Assembly (NCBI GenBank): GCA_963732335.1 | Contig: CAVSZO010000052.1 | Coordinates: forward strand, 155,282 to 219,281 | Direction of reading: 5' to 3' | DNA length: 64,000 nucleotides | Source of the DNA: Desertimonas sp963732335 | GTDB lineage: Bacteria; Actinomycetota; Acidimicrobiia; Acidimicrobiales; Ilumatobacteraceae | In this document: positions 9,138 through 18,779 of the stretch, piece after piece | How positions within the stretch are numbered: the first letter of the stretch is position 1 | How the letters are laid out: every line of letters starts with the position of its first letter | Translations under genes and position numbers: made by a program | Notes under the pieces: generated by a model | Seen by the model: only the letters and a program-made list of their open reading frames with translations | Databases searched by the model: none | Told to the model about the DNA's origin: nothing

Positions 9138-9697
9138 GTGACGCACCGACGGAGGATCCCCGTCCGGACGATCTGCACCGGGCGCCGTCGGTCGTGATCC
9201 TCAACACCGGCGACGGCAAGGGCAAGAGCTCGGCGGCGTTCGGTGTGATGATCCGCGCCGTGGCGCGTGGCTGGCCTGCCGTCGTCGTGCAGTTCGTCAA
9301 GAGCGGCAAGTGGAATGTCGGCGAGGAGAAGATCGGCCGCCAACTCGGGGTCGAGTGGCACGACGTCGGCGACGGGTTCACATGGGACTCAGCGGACCTC
9401 GAGCACGACAAGGAACTCGCTCGCCAGGGGTGGAACGTGGCGGCCACGTTGATCGCGGCCGGCGAGCATCGCCTCGTGGTCCTCGACGAGATCACCTACC
9501 TGTGCACCTGGGGTTGGATCGACACCGCCGACGTCGTTGCGGCGATCCGCGATCGCCCGGCCCACGTCAACGTCGTCATCACCGGACGAGACGCTCCGCC
9601 GGAGCTGGTTGATGTCGCCGACACCGTCACCGAGATGCGCAAGGTCAAGCACGCCTACGACCGCGGCGTCACGGCGATCCGCGGCATCGAGTACTGA
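9134..9697 (+). CDS. cobO: Cob(I)yrinic acid a,c-diamide adenosyltransferase
   Basis: It attaches the adenosyl group to corrinoids. GTG 9134 overlaps the zwf stop. The P-loop is NTGDGKGKSSAAFG, followed by VVVQFVKSGKWNVGEE, the strand LVVLDEITYLCTWGWID (D-E-I/L-x-x) and VITGRDAPPELVDVADTVTEM near the end. This is the CobA/CobO/BtuR signature order, and the protein is intact at 187 aa. It is followed within 9 bases by cobT. Confidence 0.92.
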   Translation: MSDAPTEDPRPDDLHRAPSVVILNTGDGKGKSSAAFGVMIRAVARGWPAVVVQFVKSGKWNVGEEKIGRQLGVEWHDVGDGFTWDSADLEHDKELARQGWNVAATLIAAGEHRLVVLDEITYLCTWGWIDTADVVAAIRDRPAHVNVVITGRDAPPELVDVADTVTEMRKVKHAYDRGVTAIRGIEY

Positions 9698-9705
9698 GAG
9701 CGTCG

Positions 9706-10697
9706 ATGCAACTCCGCGAACGTCTCGCGACCTGCCCGAGCCCGACCAGTCCGCCATCGCCGCCGTTCACGCCAGAGCTGCGGACATCCTCCGCCCACCC
9801 GGGGCACTGCACTGGCTGGACGACCTGGCGGCGTGGATCGCCGGATGGCAACGACGGCCGTTGCCGACCGTCGAGCATCCCGTCGGCCTCGTGTTCGCCG
9901 CCGACCACGGCGTGGCGGCAGCAGCCAAGGTCAGCGCCCTCGAGCCGAAGGTCACGGCGGCGATGTTCTCAGCCTTCGCCGAGGGTCGCTCGACGATCCG
10001 CAGCTTCGCCCGTCACGCCGGCGCAACCGTCTCGGCGATCGACGTCGGGATCGGCAAGCCGACGGGGGACATCCGCAACGAACCGGCGATGTCAACGGAC
10101 CGCTTCGTCGAGATCGTCGACATCGCCTGGGCAGCGGTCGACGCCGTCGACGGCGATCTCCTCGTTCTCGGCGAGATGGGCATCGGGAACACGACCGTCT
10201 CGGCTGCCGTGGCGGCGGCGCTCGCCGGCGGTGAGACGGCGGCCTGGGTCGGCCGCGGCACGGGGATCGACGACGCCACGCTCACGGTGAAGCGCGCCGC
10301 CGTACAGCAGGCTGTGCGCCGAATCGCCGGGGTCACCGACCCGCTGGAGGTGCTCAGGGAGGTCGGCGGCGCAGAGCTTGTCGCCATCGCCGCGGCGGTC
10401 GTCGCGGCCCGGCACCGCTCGCTGCCCGTCGTCCTCGACGGCTACGTCGTCACGGCCTCGGTGCTCCCGCTCGTGTTGTTGGCGCCGCGGGTGCTCGACC
10501 ATTGCACGGTGGGCCACTGTTCCGCCGAGCCCGGCCACCGCCGGTTGCTCGACCGCCTCGGCAAGCGTCCGCTGCTCGACCTCGACATGCGCCTCGGCGA
10601 GGGCAGTGGGGCGATGGCCGCCGTGCCGCTGATCGCCATGGCCTGCGCCGGCATCACCGAGGTCCCGACGATCACGGAGTGGTTCTCCCAACACTGA
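9706..10697 (+). CDS. cobT: Nicotinate-nucleotide--dimethylbenzimidazole phosphoribosyltransferase
   Basis: It makes alpha-ribazole phosphate for the lower loop of cobalamin. The body reads LVFAADHGVAAAAKVSALEPKVT, DLLVLGEMGIGNTTVSAAV, LPVVLDGYVVTASVLPL and HRRLLDRLGKRPLLDLDMRLGEGSGA, all hallmarks including the catalytic glutamate region LGEGSGA. ATG 9706 needs one frame change near 9730 to give MQLRERLADLPEPDQSAI. Otherwise the body frame has no good start. The gene ends exactly where a truncated insertion sequence begins; the C-terminus ITEWFSQH may be native or slightly altered. Confidence 0.88.
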
Positions 10698-11335
10698 CCT
10701 CTGTTGGTTGAGTCCGACGCCGTATTTGAGGTCGCGGATGGTGTTTTGGATCTCGGCGTGGTGGCGATGGTCGGCTTCGAGTTCGAGTGGTGTCGCCGTC
10801 GCGGTCGGTGATGAAGGCGTGGTAGTCGTAGACGGTGAACAGGGCGAGTTGGCTGCCGGGTTTGGGACGGACGCGGCGGACGATGAGCCGGAGGGGTGTG
10901 GCTGGTCTGCCCGGGATGTTGGTGAATGGCCGGTAGTCGGTTTCGGCGACGTCGGCGCCGCCGTCGAGGAAGTACGGGATCGGCTGCCAGTCGGCCTCGG
11001 CGATGGCGCTGATCAGGGCTCGCATCTTCTTGGACTGTTTGGCGGTGATCGAGAAGCGGACGTTGTGACGCCGGCAGACGTCGGTGACGTGATGGCTGTA
11101 GAACCCGGAATCGGCACGCAACGTCAACGGCCCGGTGGCCCGGCAGTCGCGGACCCGGTTGAACGTTTCGGCCAAGAACTGTTTCGCTCCACGGCTGGTG
11201 TGGGCGTTGCCGCCACGCAGGCGGGAATGCAGCGACCTCACCGGTGCCGGCGACGGCGGCGAGCATGGGGTGGTAGCCGACGCACACTCGGTGTAGCCGA
11301 ACACGCCGCCTTGTTATGGCCAGCCCGTAGGTCTC
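10698..11335 (-). pseudogene. IS1380 transposase, 3' exon, truncated and frameshifted
   Basis: Reading begins GAG-ACC-TAC at 11335, directly after the intron 3' end. It continues with GYHPMLAAVAGTGEV and RLRGGNAHTSRGAKQFLAETFNRVRDC, then LTLRADSGFYSHHVTDVCRRHNVRFSITAKQSKK, ADWQPIPYFLDGGADVAETDYRPF and VYDYHAFITDRDGDT. This is the IS1380/DDE_Tnp_1 core, including the second acidic region RADSGF. Several frame changes are needed between 11230 and 11320 and again near 10790. The protein is then cut off by the junction with cobT. Confidence 0.8.
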
Positions 11336-11410
11336 GTCGGGTAGCCCCGGCGCATTGCTGCGCCGGGGCCCCCTCAGAACCCGGCGTGCGACTTTCACCG
11401 CACCGGGCTC
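11336..11410 (-). ncRNA. Group II intron domains V and VI, copy 1
   Basis: On the minus strand, from 11410 down, the domain V hairpin reads GAGCCCGGTGCGGTGAAAGT and continues CGCACGCCGGGTTC, with the invariant AGC triad replaced by the variant GAGCCC base. It is followed by a stem of CCCCGGCGCA/TGCGCCGGGG (domain VI) and the tail CTACCCGAC with a candidate branch-point A. It is the same as copy 2. Confidence 0.85.
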
Positions 11411-11427
11411 AAGCAAGCCCGAAGGAA

Positions 11428-13219
11428 TCAAGGGAACGCAGAAGAAGCGCTGGACCTCCTGCCAATGACGGCGACGTGCCGACGCTGGCAATCGGTGTGG
11501 ACGAGTTGGAGTGCATCGGGTCCGTCCGTGATGCCTTGTCCTCGCTCGACGGCGATCGCTTCTTTGCGAAGGGCCTTGCGAATCACCGTGATCCACTGCT
11601 CCCACTCGGTTGGACTTTGCGGCTCACGGTCGGCGAACAGCAGCAGCCCACCACAGAGCGAGCAGCGTCCTTGCTGCGTCTTCAACAGACGCAGCTTGAC
11701 GCCGCCCACCGGTGGTGTGCTTCGCTGACGCCGCTTGGCCCAGTAGGTGTCCAGGTCCGGGTCGTCCGGAGACGCCGTTCCTGGCACCATCTGGTGACGG
11801 ACGATCTTGGTCCAGCCGAATTTGACGAGGTAGGCGCCGCTGTCACGATCGCCGAACACCCATCGGTCTCGCCTGAACCGGTTGAACGCGCCGAAGTACC
11901 GGTTGACAACCCAGTGCCTCGACTTGTTCGAGTGGGTGTGGGTGGCCCACCTGTAGGTGAGCGTCCACACGTATTTGTCCAACTTGGCGAACGCCTCGCT
12001 GGACACCACCGTTCGGTAGTAGGCCGACCATCCCCGAATGATCGGGCTCAGTCGTTTGATCACTGCCGCAGCGTTTGCCCCGCGAAGGGCGCGCACTTCG
12101 GCGGCGAGCCGTTCCCGCTGCCGTTGCACGGCCGCCTTGGATGGTTTGATCAGCAGCTTGTTCCGGTAACGGCGGACGTTGAATCCGAGGAAATCGAAGC
12201 CGTCATCGAGGTCCACGATGCGTGTCTTGTCCTCGTTGAAGGCCAGTCCCCTCGGCGCCAGCCATACAGTCAGCCGTGCTTTGACCTCCTCGGCCTGTTC
12301 ACGGCTGGTGCACATCGCCACCAGATCGTCTGCGTAGCGCACCACCACGGGGCTGCCCACCAGCGTCGTGCCGGCCATCCGACCGGCATGTCGGTAGCGG
12401 ACCCCGGCGGCCTGCTCCATTCCGTGCAGCGCCACGTTCAACAGCAACGGCGAGATCACTCCCCCTTGGGGAGTTCCCTCCTCAGTCGGGGCGAACCAAC
12501 CGTTGTCGACCACACCTGCCCTCAGCCACCGCTCGATGAGCCCTTTGGCAGGGAACCCGTCGAGAGCGGTCGAGAAGGTAGGAATGGTCGATCCGGTCGA
12601 ACGCCGCTGCCAAGTCGGCATCGAGCACCCACCGGCGGCTGGGGTTGGGACCCCGTGCCACCTTGTAGATCGCCTCGATCGCGTCGTGACAGCCGCGGCC
12701 CGGCCGGAAGCCATACGACTTCGGCTCGAACCGCGCCTCCCACTCGGGCTCCAGCGCATTGACGACGAGGGCTTGCAAAGCCCGATCGACGATGACCGGA
12801 ATGCCGAGCGGGCGCTGTTTCCCGTTCGCCTTTGGGATGAACACCCGCTTGACGGGGAGGGGCTCCCAAGAGCCGCGACGACGTTGCACCCGGTCAGCCA
12901 GAAACGCCTTCCCGGGCGCGGTCACCACAACGGCTCCGTCGATCCCCGCCGTCTTGCGGCCAGCGTTGAGCTCAGTCACCCGCCGCACGCTCAACAGCGC
13001 ATTGGCACGAGACCGGAGCATCAACTTCTGCAAATTGCGGACCTTGCGAAGGTCCCTGTCCCGTGATGCCGTGAAGATCCGTTGCCGCAGACGCCGTACG
13101 TCGTCTTCGACCGATGCCCAGTCGATCGAGCACCAGTCGAGATCGTCGCCCTCAGGTCCGTTCACCACAGCAACGCCGTGGCGTCCAACTTGTCCATCGG
13201 TTCCAGAGTCGTCATTCAT
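11428..13219 (-). pseudogene. Group II intron reverse transcriptase/maturase, copy 1 (frame broken)
   Basis: This is nearly identical to the intact 596-aa protein at 34502-36292 but broken by one inserted base near 12570. Copy 1 reads CCTTCTCGACCGC where copy 2 reads CCTTCTGACCGC. The first part runs to AFDRIDHSYLL and the second frame resumes with the RT active-site region (VVRYADDLVAMC), the maturase domain and a C-terminal HNH domain. Here the HNH cysteines are CSLC instead of CSHC. The break has the same form as the likely sequencing errors elsewhere, so this copy may be functional in the real genome. Confidence 0.85.
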
Positions 13220-13858
13220 CGTCACCTCCACAGGCCCACCTGACCCGCGTCAGCACCCTTTCGGGTCCGGGCATCAGCCCGTATCCGGCCAGTTATGCGG
13301 AACGGCTGACGGAGGCGCCAACCACCTGTCCCGGGTTCCTGTTGCCTTTCGACTGCCGGCATTCGCTTTTCGGGTCATCCTCTTCCCGCTGGGGAACTGG
13401 GCCTTCCTTGCGGTCGGCTGACCGGGCAAACGCCCGGACCCCATCGGGATTCCACGTTTCACACGCACGAGCTGCGACCGGGTTGGGTGCCCTCTTAACC
13501 CCGGGGACGGCGGTGCTCACACGGCCGACATCTGCTCCCCGGCCGCCGCCTGCCGCTTCCCAACGGCAACGTCCCTGCACCCCGGTTCCAACTCCATCCA
13601 CCGGGGCTCTCGATAACGAGGCATCATCAAGGGTTCACTCGCGTTCACCCGTCCGGTCTTCCCCTCGCTTGTAGTCCCCGGATGGAGCGGGCACCCTTGA
13701 GCTTCTCCCCGGAGCTTCGCACCCCGCCGTCACCAGCGACGCACGTCCGGGTGGGGACAGGCCTTGAGCACTGGCCTGGGGCTACACCGCCGACATCAGC
13801 ACATCAGTCGGCCCTCCCTTCTGCGAGCCCACTCGCAACGTGCGACCTCGTGTCGCAC

Positions 13859-14293
13859 ACAGATCGTCGAGTCGACATCGATCGTCAGTGCGCTGGCGCC
13901 GGGACCGGCGCCGGCCTGCCAGGCCCGGACGAGTACTTCGCCGGCGACGGCGTCGAGCTGGCTGACATGGCCCCAGGTGAAGCTGCGCAGGAACGTGCCC
14001 AACGTCGATGGCGCCAACACCGTGTGGCCGAGCACCGCGGCGGTGTCGCCGGCCCGCAGCGCGTCGGCGTCACCGATGCAATCTCCGTCACGCAGCGCCG
14101 AGTGGATCAACGTCATCGCCTTGTCCCCGACGTTGGCTGCACCCACTCCGTGCAACGTGACCCGGTGACTGAACAACTCACGCAGCCTGAGATGCTGGGC
14201 GAGGGTGGCTGGCAGCACCAGCCCGGCGTCGGCGACCGCGTGGTCGTCGTCGAAGGTCACGTCCAAGCGGTCGAGAGTGTGGCAAGATCGCAT
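13859..14293 (-). CDS. IS1380 transposase, 5' exon (interrupted by intron copy 1)
   Basis: ATG 14293 follows AGGAAGG at good distance. The exon encodes MRSCHTLDRLDVTFDDDHAVADAG, then APSTLGTFLRSFTWGHVSQLDAV, and ends ALTIDVDSTIC at the intron boundary. IDVDST is the conserved block holding the presumed first catalytic aspartate of this DDE family. It shares the same layout with the 33.4-kb copy but differs at roughly half of its residues, so the host elements are distinct while the introns are almost identical. Confidence 0.85.
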
Positions 14294-14472
14294 CGAAAAG
14301 GTGCCTTCCTGACGGGAATCAATGATTGCGAGCAACAATCATTCTCCCAGGTCAAAGGCACTTTTTCGCGGATACCCGGAACCCTACAACGGCCCACCAA
14401 CCACCACGACGGTGGATCCGGGGTAAGCATGTATGCCCGCCGAGGTCTTACACGCTTACAGAGCAGCTCGGC

Positions 14473-15675
14473 TCAGCTCGTGGCGAGTGCGGCGAGGCGC
14501 TTGATGCCTTCGGCGATGTTGTCGTCGCCGGTTGCGAACGACAGGCGGACGTAGCCGGGCGCGCCGAAGGCCTCACCCGGTACGACGGCAACCTTGGCCT
14601 CGGCGAGCACGTGCTCGGCGAGCTCCAGGGTAGTGGCACACGTGCGCCCGGCGAGGGGGCGTCCGAGCAGTCCCGTGACGTTCGGGAAGCAGTAGAAGGC
14701 GCCCTGCGGCTCGATGCAGGTGACGCCAGGGATCTCGTTGAGCATCGTGTGCATCAGCGCTCCCCTCCGACTGAACGCGCTGCGCATCTCGGCGACGGCG
14801 TCCAGGTCGCCGCTGACGGCGGCGAGGGCGGCACGCTGGCTGACGTTGGCGACGTTCGAGGTCGCATGGCTCTGGAAGTTGATCGCCGCCTTGGCGACGT
14901 CGGGCGGAGCGATCATCCAGCCGACCCGCCAACCCGTCATCGCATACGTCTTGGCGACGCCGTTGACGACGATGCACTGGTCGGCGAGGTCGGGGACGAC
15001 GGTGGGCATCGACACGAAGCGGTGCGGGCCGTACGTGAGGTGCTCGTAGATCTCGTCGGTGACGACCCACACGCCGTGCTCGACGGCCCAGCGGCCGATC
15101 TCCTCGACGCGTTCCGGTGGGCACACTGCACCTGAGGGATTGTCCGGGCTGACGAACAGCATCACCTTGGTTCGCTCCGTCGTCGCCGCCTCGAGCTGGT
15201 CGATGGTGACTTGGAAGCCGGTCTCTTCGGTCGTGTCGATGAACGTCGGGACGCCACCGGCAAGGGTGATCGCTTCGGGATACGTCGTCCAGTACGGCGC
15301 CGGCACGAGTACCTCGTCGCCGGGGTCGCACAGCGCGGCGAAGGCGGTGAACACGGCGTGCTTGCCACCGTTGGTCACGAGAACCTGGGCAGCCGTGCAC
15401 TCGTAGCCGCTGTCGCGAGCGGTCTTGGCGGCGATCGCCTCGCGCAGCTCGGGCAAGCCGGCGGCCGGCGTGTAGCGGTGGTTGCGCGGCTCGGCACACG
15501 CCGCCGCAGCGGCGGCAACGATGTGCTCCGGGGTGGGGAAGTCCGGCTCCCCGGCGCCGAAGCCGATGACGTCCTCGCCTGCTGCCTGCAGCGCCTTGGC
15601 CTTGGCGTCGACCGCCAGGGTCGCTGACTCGGCGATGGCGGCGAGGCGGGTGGAGACTCGGTTCACAGCTGTCAT
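14473..15675 (-). CDS. Aspartate aminotransferase-like PLP-dependent aminotransferase (class I)
   Basis: ATG 15675 (MTAVNRVSTRLAAIAESATLAVDAKAK) is chosen because the family starts here; the open frame upstream is antisense to serC. The 400-aa protein has VIGFGAGEPDFPTPEHI, NHRYTPAAGLPELREAIA, the N-P-x-N/G loop SPDNPSGAVCPPE, and the PLP lysine in VNGVAKTYAMTGWRVGWM. The C-terminal arginine for the carboxylate lies in GYVRLSFATGDD. It is intact. It is most like bacterial Asp/prephenate aminotransferases (subgroup I-gamma). It is divergent from serC with only 9 bases between starts. Confidence 0.88.
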   Translation of the reverse strand: MTAVNRVSTRLAAIAESATLAVDAKAKALQAAGEDVIGFGAGEPDFPTPEHIVAAAAAACAEPRNHRYTPAAGLPELREAIAAKTARDSGYECTAAQVLVTNGGKHAVFTAFAALCDPGDEVLVPAPYWTTYPEAITLAGGVPTFIDTTEETGFQVTIDQLEAATTERTKVMLFVSPDNPSGAVCPPERVEEIGRWAVEHGVWVVTDEIYEHLTYGPHRFVSMPTVVPDLADQCIVVNGVAKTYAMTGWRVGWMIAPPDVAKAAINFQSHATSNVANVSQRAALAAVSGDLDAVAEMRSAFSRRGALMHTMLNEIPGVTCIEPQGAFYCFPNVTGLLGRPLAGRTCATTLELAEHVLAEAKVAVVPGEAFGAPGYVRLSFATGDDNIAEGIKRLAALATS

Positions 15676-15684
15676 GCTCTCACA

Positions 15685-16837
15685 GTGAAATCGCTCGATC
15701 CGACTGCGTTGACGATCCCCGCCGAGCTGCTCCCGGCCGATGGCCGCTTCGGCTGCGGTCCATCCAAGGTGCGACCGGAACAGATCGACGCTGTTGTCGC
15801 CGCGTCGACCTCGATCATCGGGACGTCCCACCGCCAAGCGCCGGTGAAGCGACTCGTCGGTGAGCTCCGCAGCGGTCTTGCCGAGCTGTTCGCCCTGCCA
15901 GACGGGTGGGAGATCGTGCTCGGCAACGGCGGCACGACCGTGTTCTGGGACGTCGCGTCGTTCGGGCTCGTCGGGCGGCGCAGCCAGCACCTCGTGTTCG
16001 GCGAGTTCTCCGGCAAGTTCGCCGATGCGTGCGCCGCCGCGCCCCATCTCGCCGAGCCGTCGGTGATCGAGACGGTGCCGGGCGACCATCCCGATCCACG
16101 GGCCGATCCCGACGTCGACGTCTTCGCCCTGACCCACAACGAGACATCGACGGGCGTATCGATGAGGCTGCGCCGTCCACTCGGGGCAACCGACGACCAG
16201 CTCGTCCTCGTCGATGCCACGTCCGCCGCCGGGGGCCTGCCGTGGGACCCGGCAGATGTCGACGTCTACTACTTCGCGCCGCAGAAGTGCTTCGCCGCCG
16301 AGGGCGGGCTGTGGATCGCCGCCTGCTCCCCGGCCGCGATCGAACGCATCGACAGCATCGCTGCGTCGGGACGGTGGCGCCCGGCCTCGCTCGACCTCGC
16401 CATCGCCCGCGACAACAGCCGCCTCGACCAGACGTACAACACCCCGTCAATCACGACGCTCGTGCTCTTCGCCAGCCAGCTCGCCTGGATGCTCGAGCTC
16501 GGTGGACTGGCGGCGTGCGCCAAGCGGTCGAAGGCATCGGCCGAGCACCTCTACGGCTGGGCCGAGGCGACGGACTGGGCCACTCCGTTCGTCGCACGAC
16601 CCGGCCAAGCGCTCCGACGTCGTCGCCACCATCGACCTCGACGCCGGCATCGACGTCGCCAAGCTCAACGCCGCGCTGCGCGCCAACGGCATCGTCGACA
16701 CCGACGGCTACCGCAAGCTCGCACGCAACCAGATCCGCATCGGCATGTTCCCGGCGATCGAGACGTCCGACGTCGTCGCCTTGACGTCGTGCATCGACTA
16801 CCTGATCGAACACCACGCGGATGCCCTCACGCCGTGA
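15685..16837 (+). CDS. serC: Phosphoserine aminotransferase (one frameshift)
   Basis: GTG 15685 starts MKSLDPTALTIPAELLPADGRFGCGPSKVR, the form seen in mycobacteria and relatives. Motifs are GTSHRQAPVK, the substrate loop LTHNETSTGV, and the PLP lysine in VYYFAPQKCFAAEGGLWIA. The frame breaks near 16605 after VARPGQA and resumes as KRSDVVATIDLDAGIDVAKLNAALRANGIVDTDGYRKLARNQIRIGMFP, ending ADALTP at 16837. It makes phosphoserine for serine synthesis. Its stop overlaps the next start. Confidence 0.9.
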
Positions 16838-17707
16838 CTGAGTCTCTCAACCTCGCAATCGACGACGCTCCCGCGCTGTCCGACCCCGTGTTGCTCGTCG
16901 CCCTCGGCGGATGGTTCGACGCCGCAGGGGTGGCGACTTCGGCGTTGCGGCTGATCGCCGGTGAGGCCAACAGCGTCGTCGTCGGCGAGATCGATCCCGA
17001 CCCCTTCTACGACTTCACCGTCGCCCGGCCGACGATCGAGAACGTCGACGGTGAACGCTGCATCGTCTGGCCTGGCAACGTCCTCCGTACGGTCCGTACT
17101 CCGGCGACGTATCGGGATCTCGTCGCCCTCAACGGCGTCGAGCCGCACGTCGCCTGGCCCACCTACGTCGCCTGCGTGCTGGAGGCGATCGACCGTGTCG
17201 ACGCCCAGCTCGTCGTCACCCTCGGCGCCGTCGCCGACACCACGCCGCACACACGGCCGCCCACCGTGACCGGCAGCACCACCGACCGCGCCCTGGCGGC
17301 GACGTTCGGCCTCGCCGGGCCGACCTACCAGGGACCGACCGGTGTGATCGGCGTGCTCCACGGCGCGCTGGAAGGCGCACGGCATACCGTCGGTGTCGCT
17401 GCGCGTCGGTGTCCCGGGCTACCTGCCCGAGGGCGAGCACCCCCGCTCCGTTGCTGCCCTCGTCGCCCACACGGCCCACGTCCTCGGCGTTCCGCTGCCG
17501 GTCGACCTCAGCGAGTCGATCCGCCTGTGGGACGATGCCCACAACGCCTGGGTGGCCGGCAACGAGCGACTGCGCGGGTACGTGGCGCTGCTCGAGGAGC
17601 ACTACGACTCGCGCATCGACGAGGTCGTTTCGGACACGGACCTCGCCGCTCGGTTCGAGGACCTCCTTCGCGACACCGACCCCGACGACCCCGACGCCGA
17701 CGACTAA
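16834..17707 (+). CDS. PAC2 family protein (frameshifted)
   Basis: GTG 16834 overlaps the serC stop. The product starts MTESLNLAIDDAPALSDPVLLVALGGWFDAAGVATSAL and continues IVWPGNVLRTVRTPATYRDLVALNGVEPHVAWPTY, LVVTLGAVADTTPHTRPPTVTGS and TYQGPTGVIGVLH. These match the PAC2 (proteasome assembly chaperone-like) proteins common in actinobacteria that have proteasomes. A break near 17395 leads to VGVPGYLPEGEHPRSVAALVAHTAHVLGVPLPV and a helical, acidic C-terminus (DTDPDDPDADD). The precise role in bacteria is unsettled. Confidence 0.85.
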
Positions 17708-17747
17708 CCCTGTGGTGGCTGGCATCGGCACTCAGCTCGCCGACCGG

Positions 17748-18776
17748 TCAGCCGCCTGACGCGTCGGCGACCTTGGTCCGCCCGGCTGAGATCCAGGGCA
17801 TCATCGAGCGCAGGCGGGCGCCTACCTCCTCGATCGGATGCGCCTTGCCGGCGTCGCGCAGGCGCTGGAAGTTTGGTCCGCCAGCTTCGCTCTCGGCGAT
17901 CCACTCGGCGGCGAACTGACCGGACTGGATCTCGTCGAGGATCCTGCGCATCTCCGCTCGTGTCTCGTCGGTCACGATTCGCTGTCCGCGGGTCAGGTCG
18001 CCGTACTCGGCGGTCGTCGAGATCGAATACCGCATTCCTGCGATGCCCTCCTCGTACATCAGGTCGACGATCAGCTTGACCTCGTGGAGGCACTCGAAGT
18101 AGGCCATTTCCGGGGCATACCCAGCGTCGACGAGTGTCTCGAATCCGGCTTGCACGAGGGCGGTCAGGCCACCGCACAAGACGACCTGCTCGCCGAACAG
18201 GTCCGTTTCGGTCTCCTCAGGAAACGTCGTCTCGATGACACCGGCGAGTGTCGCCCCGATGGCGTCGGCGTACGACAACGCCAGCGCCTTCGCCTGACCG
18301 GTGGCGTCCTGTTCCACGGCGATCAGGGCCGGCACGCCGCCACCTTCGGTATACGTCCGGCGAACGAGGTGGCCGGGGCCCTTCGGCGCCACCATGATCA
18401 CGTCGACTCCTTCAGGCGGGGCGATCCGCCCGAATCGGACGTTGAAGCCGTGAGCGAACGCCAGCGCCTTGCCGGGCGTCATGTGTGGCGCGACGTGCTC
18501 GTCGAAGATCGCCTTCTGCTCGGTGTCGGGAGCGAGGATCATCACGACGTCGGCCCGCTCCGCCGCTTCGGCGATCGGCACGACCTCGAGTCCCTGCGAC
18601 TCGGCCTTGGCTGTCGACCCCGAGCCGTCACGGAGCCCGATCAGCACTTTGACTCCGGAGTCCTTGAGATTCAGCGCATGGCCGTGCCCTTGGCTGCCGA
18701 AGCCGATGATCGCCACGGTCTTGCCCCGGATCAGCGTCGGGTCGGCGTCGTCGGAGTAGTACACAACTGCGCTCAT
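17748..18776 (-). CDS. ilvC: Ketol-acid reductoisomerase (NADP(+))
   Basis: This intact 342-aa class I enzyme catalyses the second common step of valine, leucine and isoleucine synthesis. The nucleotide fold reads VAIIGFGSQGHGHALNLKDSGV, with GLRDGSGS after it (the R/S phosphate contacts indicate NADPH). The metal and substrate domain has VIMVAPKGPGHLVRRTY, GATLAGVIETTFPEETETDLFGEQVVLCGG and YECLHEVKLIVDLMYEEGI. It is the last gene of ilvB-ilvN-ilvC with a 3-base gap to ilvN. Confidence 0.95.
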   Translation of the reverse strand: MSAVVYYSDDADPTLIRGKTVAIIGFGSQGHGHALNLKDSGVKVLIGLRDGSGSTAKAESQGLEVVPIAEAAERADVVMILAPDTEQKAIFDEHVAPHMTPGKALAFAHGFNVRFGRIAPPEGVDVIMVAPKGPGHLVRRTYTEGGGVPALIAVEQDATGQAKALALSYADAIGATLAGVIETTFPEETETDLFGEQVVLCGGLTALVQAGFETLVDAGYAPEMAYFECLHEVKLIVDLMYEEGIAGMRYSISTTAEYGDLTRGQRIVTDETRAEMRRILDEIQSGQFAAEWIAESEAGGPNFQRLRDAGKAHPIEEVGARLRSMMPWISAGRTKVADASGG

Positions 18777-18779
18777 GGG

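Larger units (their letters stand above)
11336..13858 (-). mobile_element. Group II intron, copy 1 (2,523 bp)
   Basis: On the minus strand the intron starts GTGCGACACGAGG at 13858, right after exon codons ATC-TGT, and ends CTACCCGAC at 11336 before exon codon GAG. These ends match the group II consensus GUGYG...AY. Its length is identical to copy 2 at 33862-36384 and the sequences differ at only scattered positions. One such difference is CGTTGCG here against CGTTTGCG near the 5' end of copy 2. The domain V hairpin with the GAAA loop lies at about 11377-11410. Confidence 0.9.
10698..14425 (-). mobile_element. Truncated IS1380-type insertion sequence carrying a group II intron
   Basis: The remnant reads on the minus strand. 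Its outer 5' end carries CCCCGGATCCACCG near 14425, similar to the CCTGGATCCACCG end of the complete copy at 33.3 kb. The transposase is split by a 2,523-bp group II intron. The 3' part is cut off at the cobT stop: coding is recognisable up to TIRDLKYGVGLN, and about 120 C-terminal residues plus the right terminal repeat are missing. The cut edge gives the approximate end at 10698. Confidence 0.75.

Noticed and set aside
11428..13219. Copy 1 maturase as a true pseudogene
   Set aside because: The single extra base (CTCGACC against CTGACC) has the same form as the likely sequencing errors elsewhere, so decay is not shown. It is listed as frame broken only.
15685..17919. A 744-aa open frame joining serC to the PAC2 protein
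   Set aside because: serC breaks near 16605 and regains its own frame and stop at 16837. The PAC2 gene has its own overlapping GTG start, so the fusion is produced by indels.
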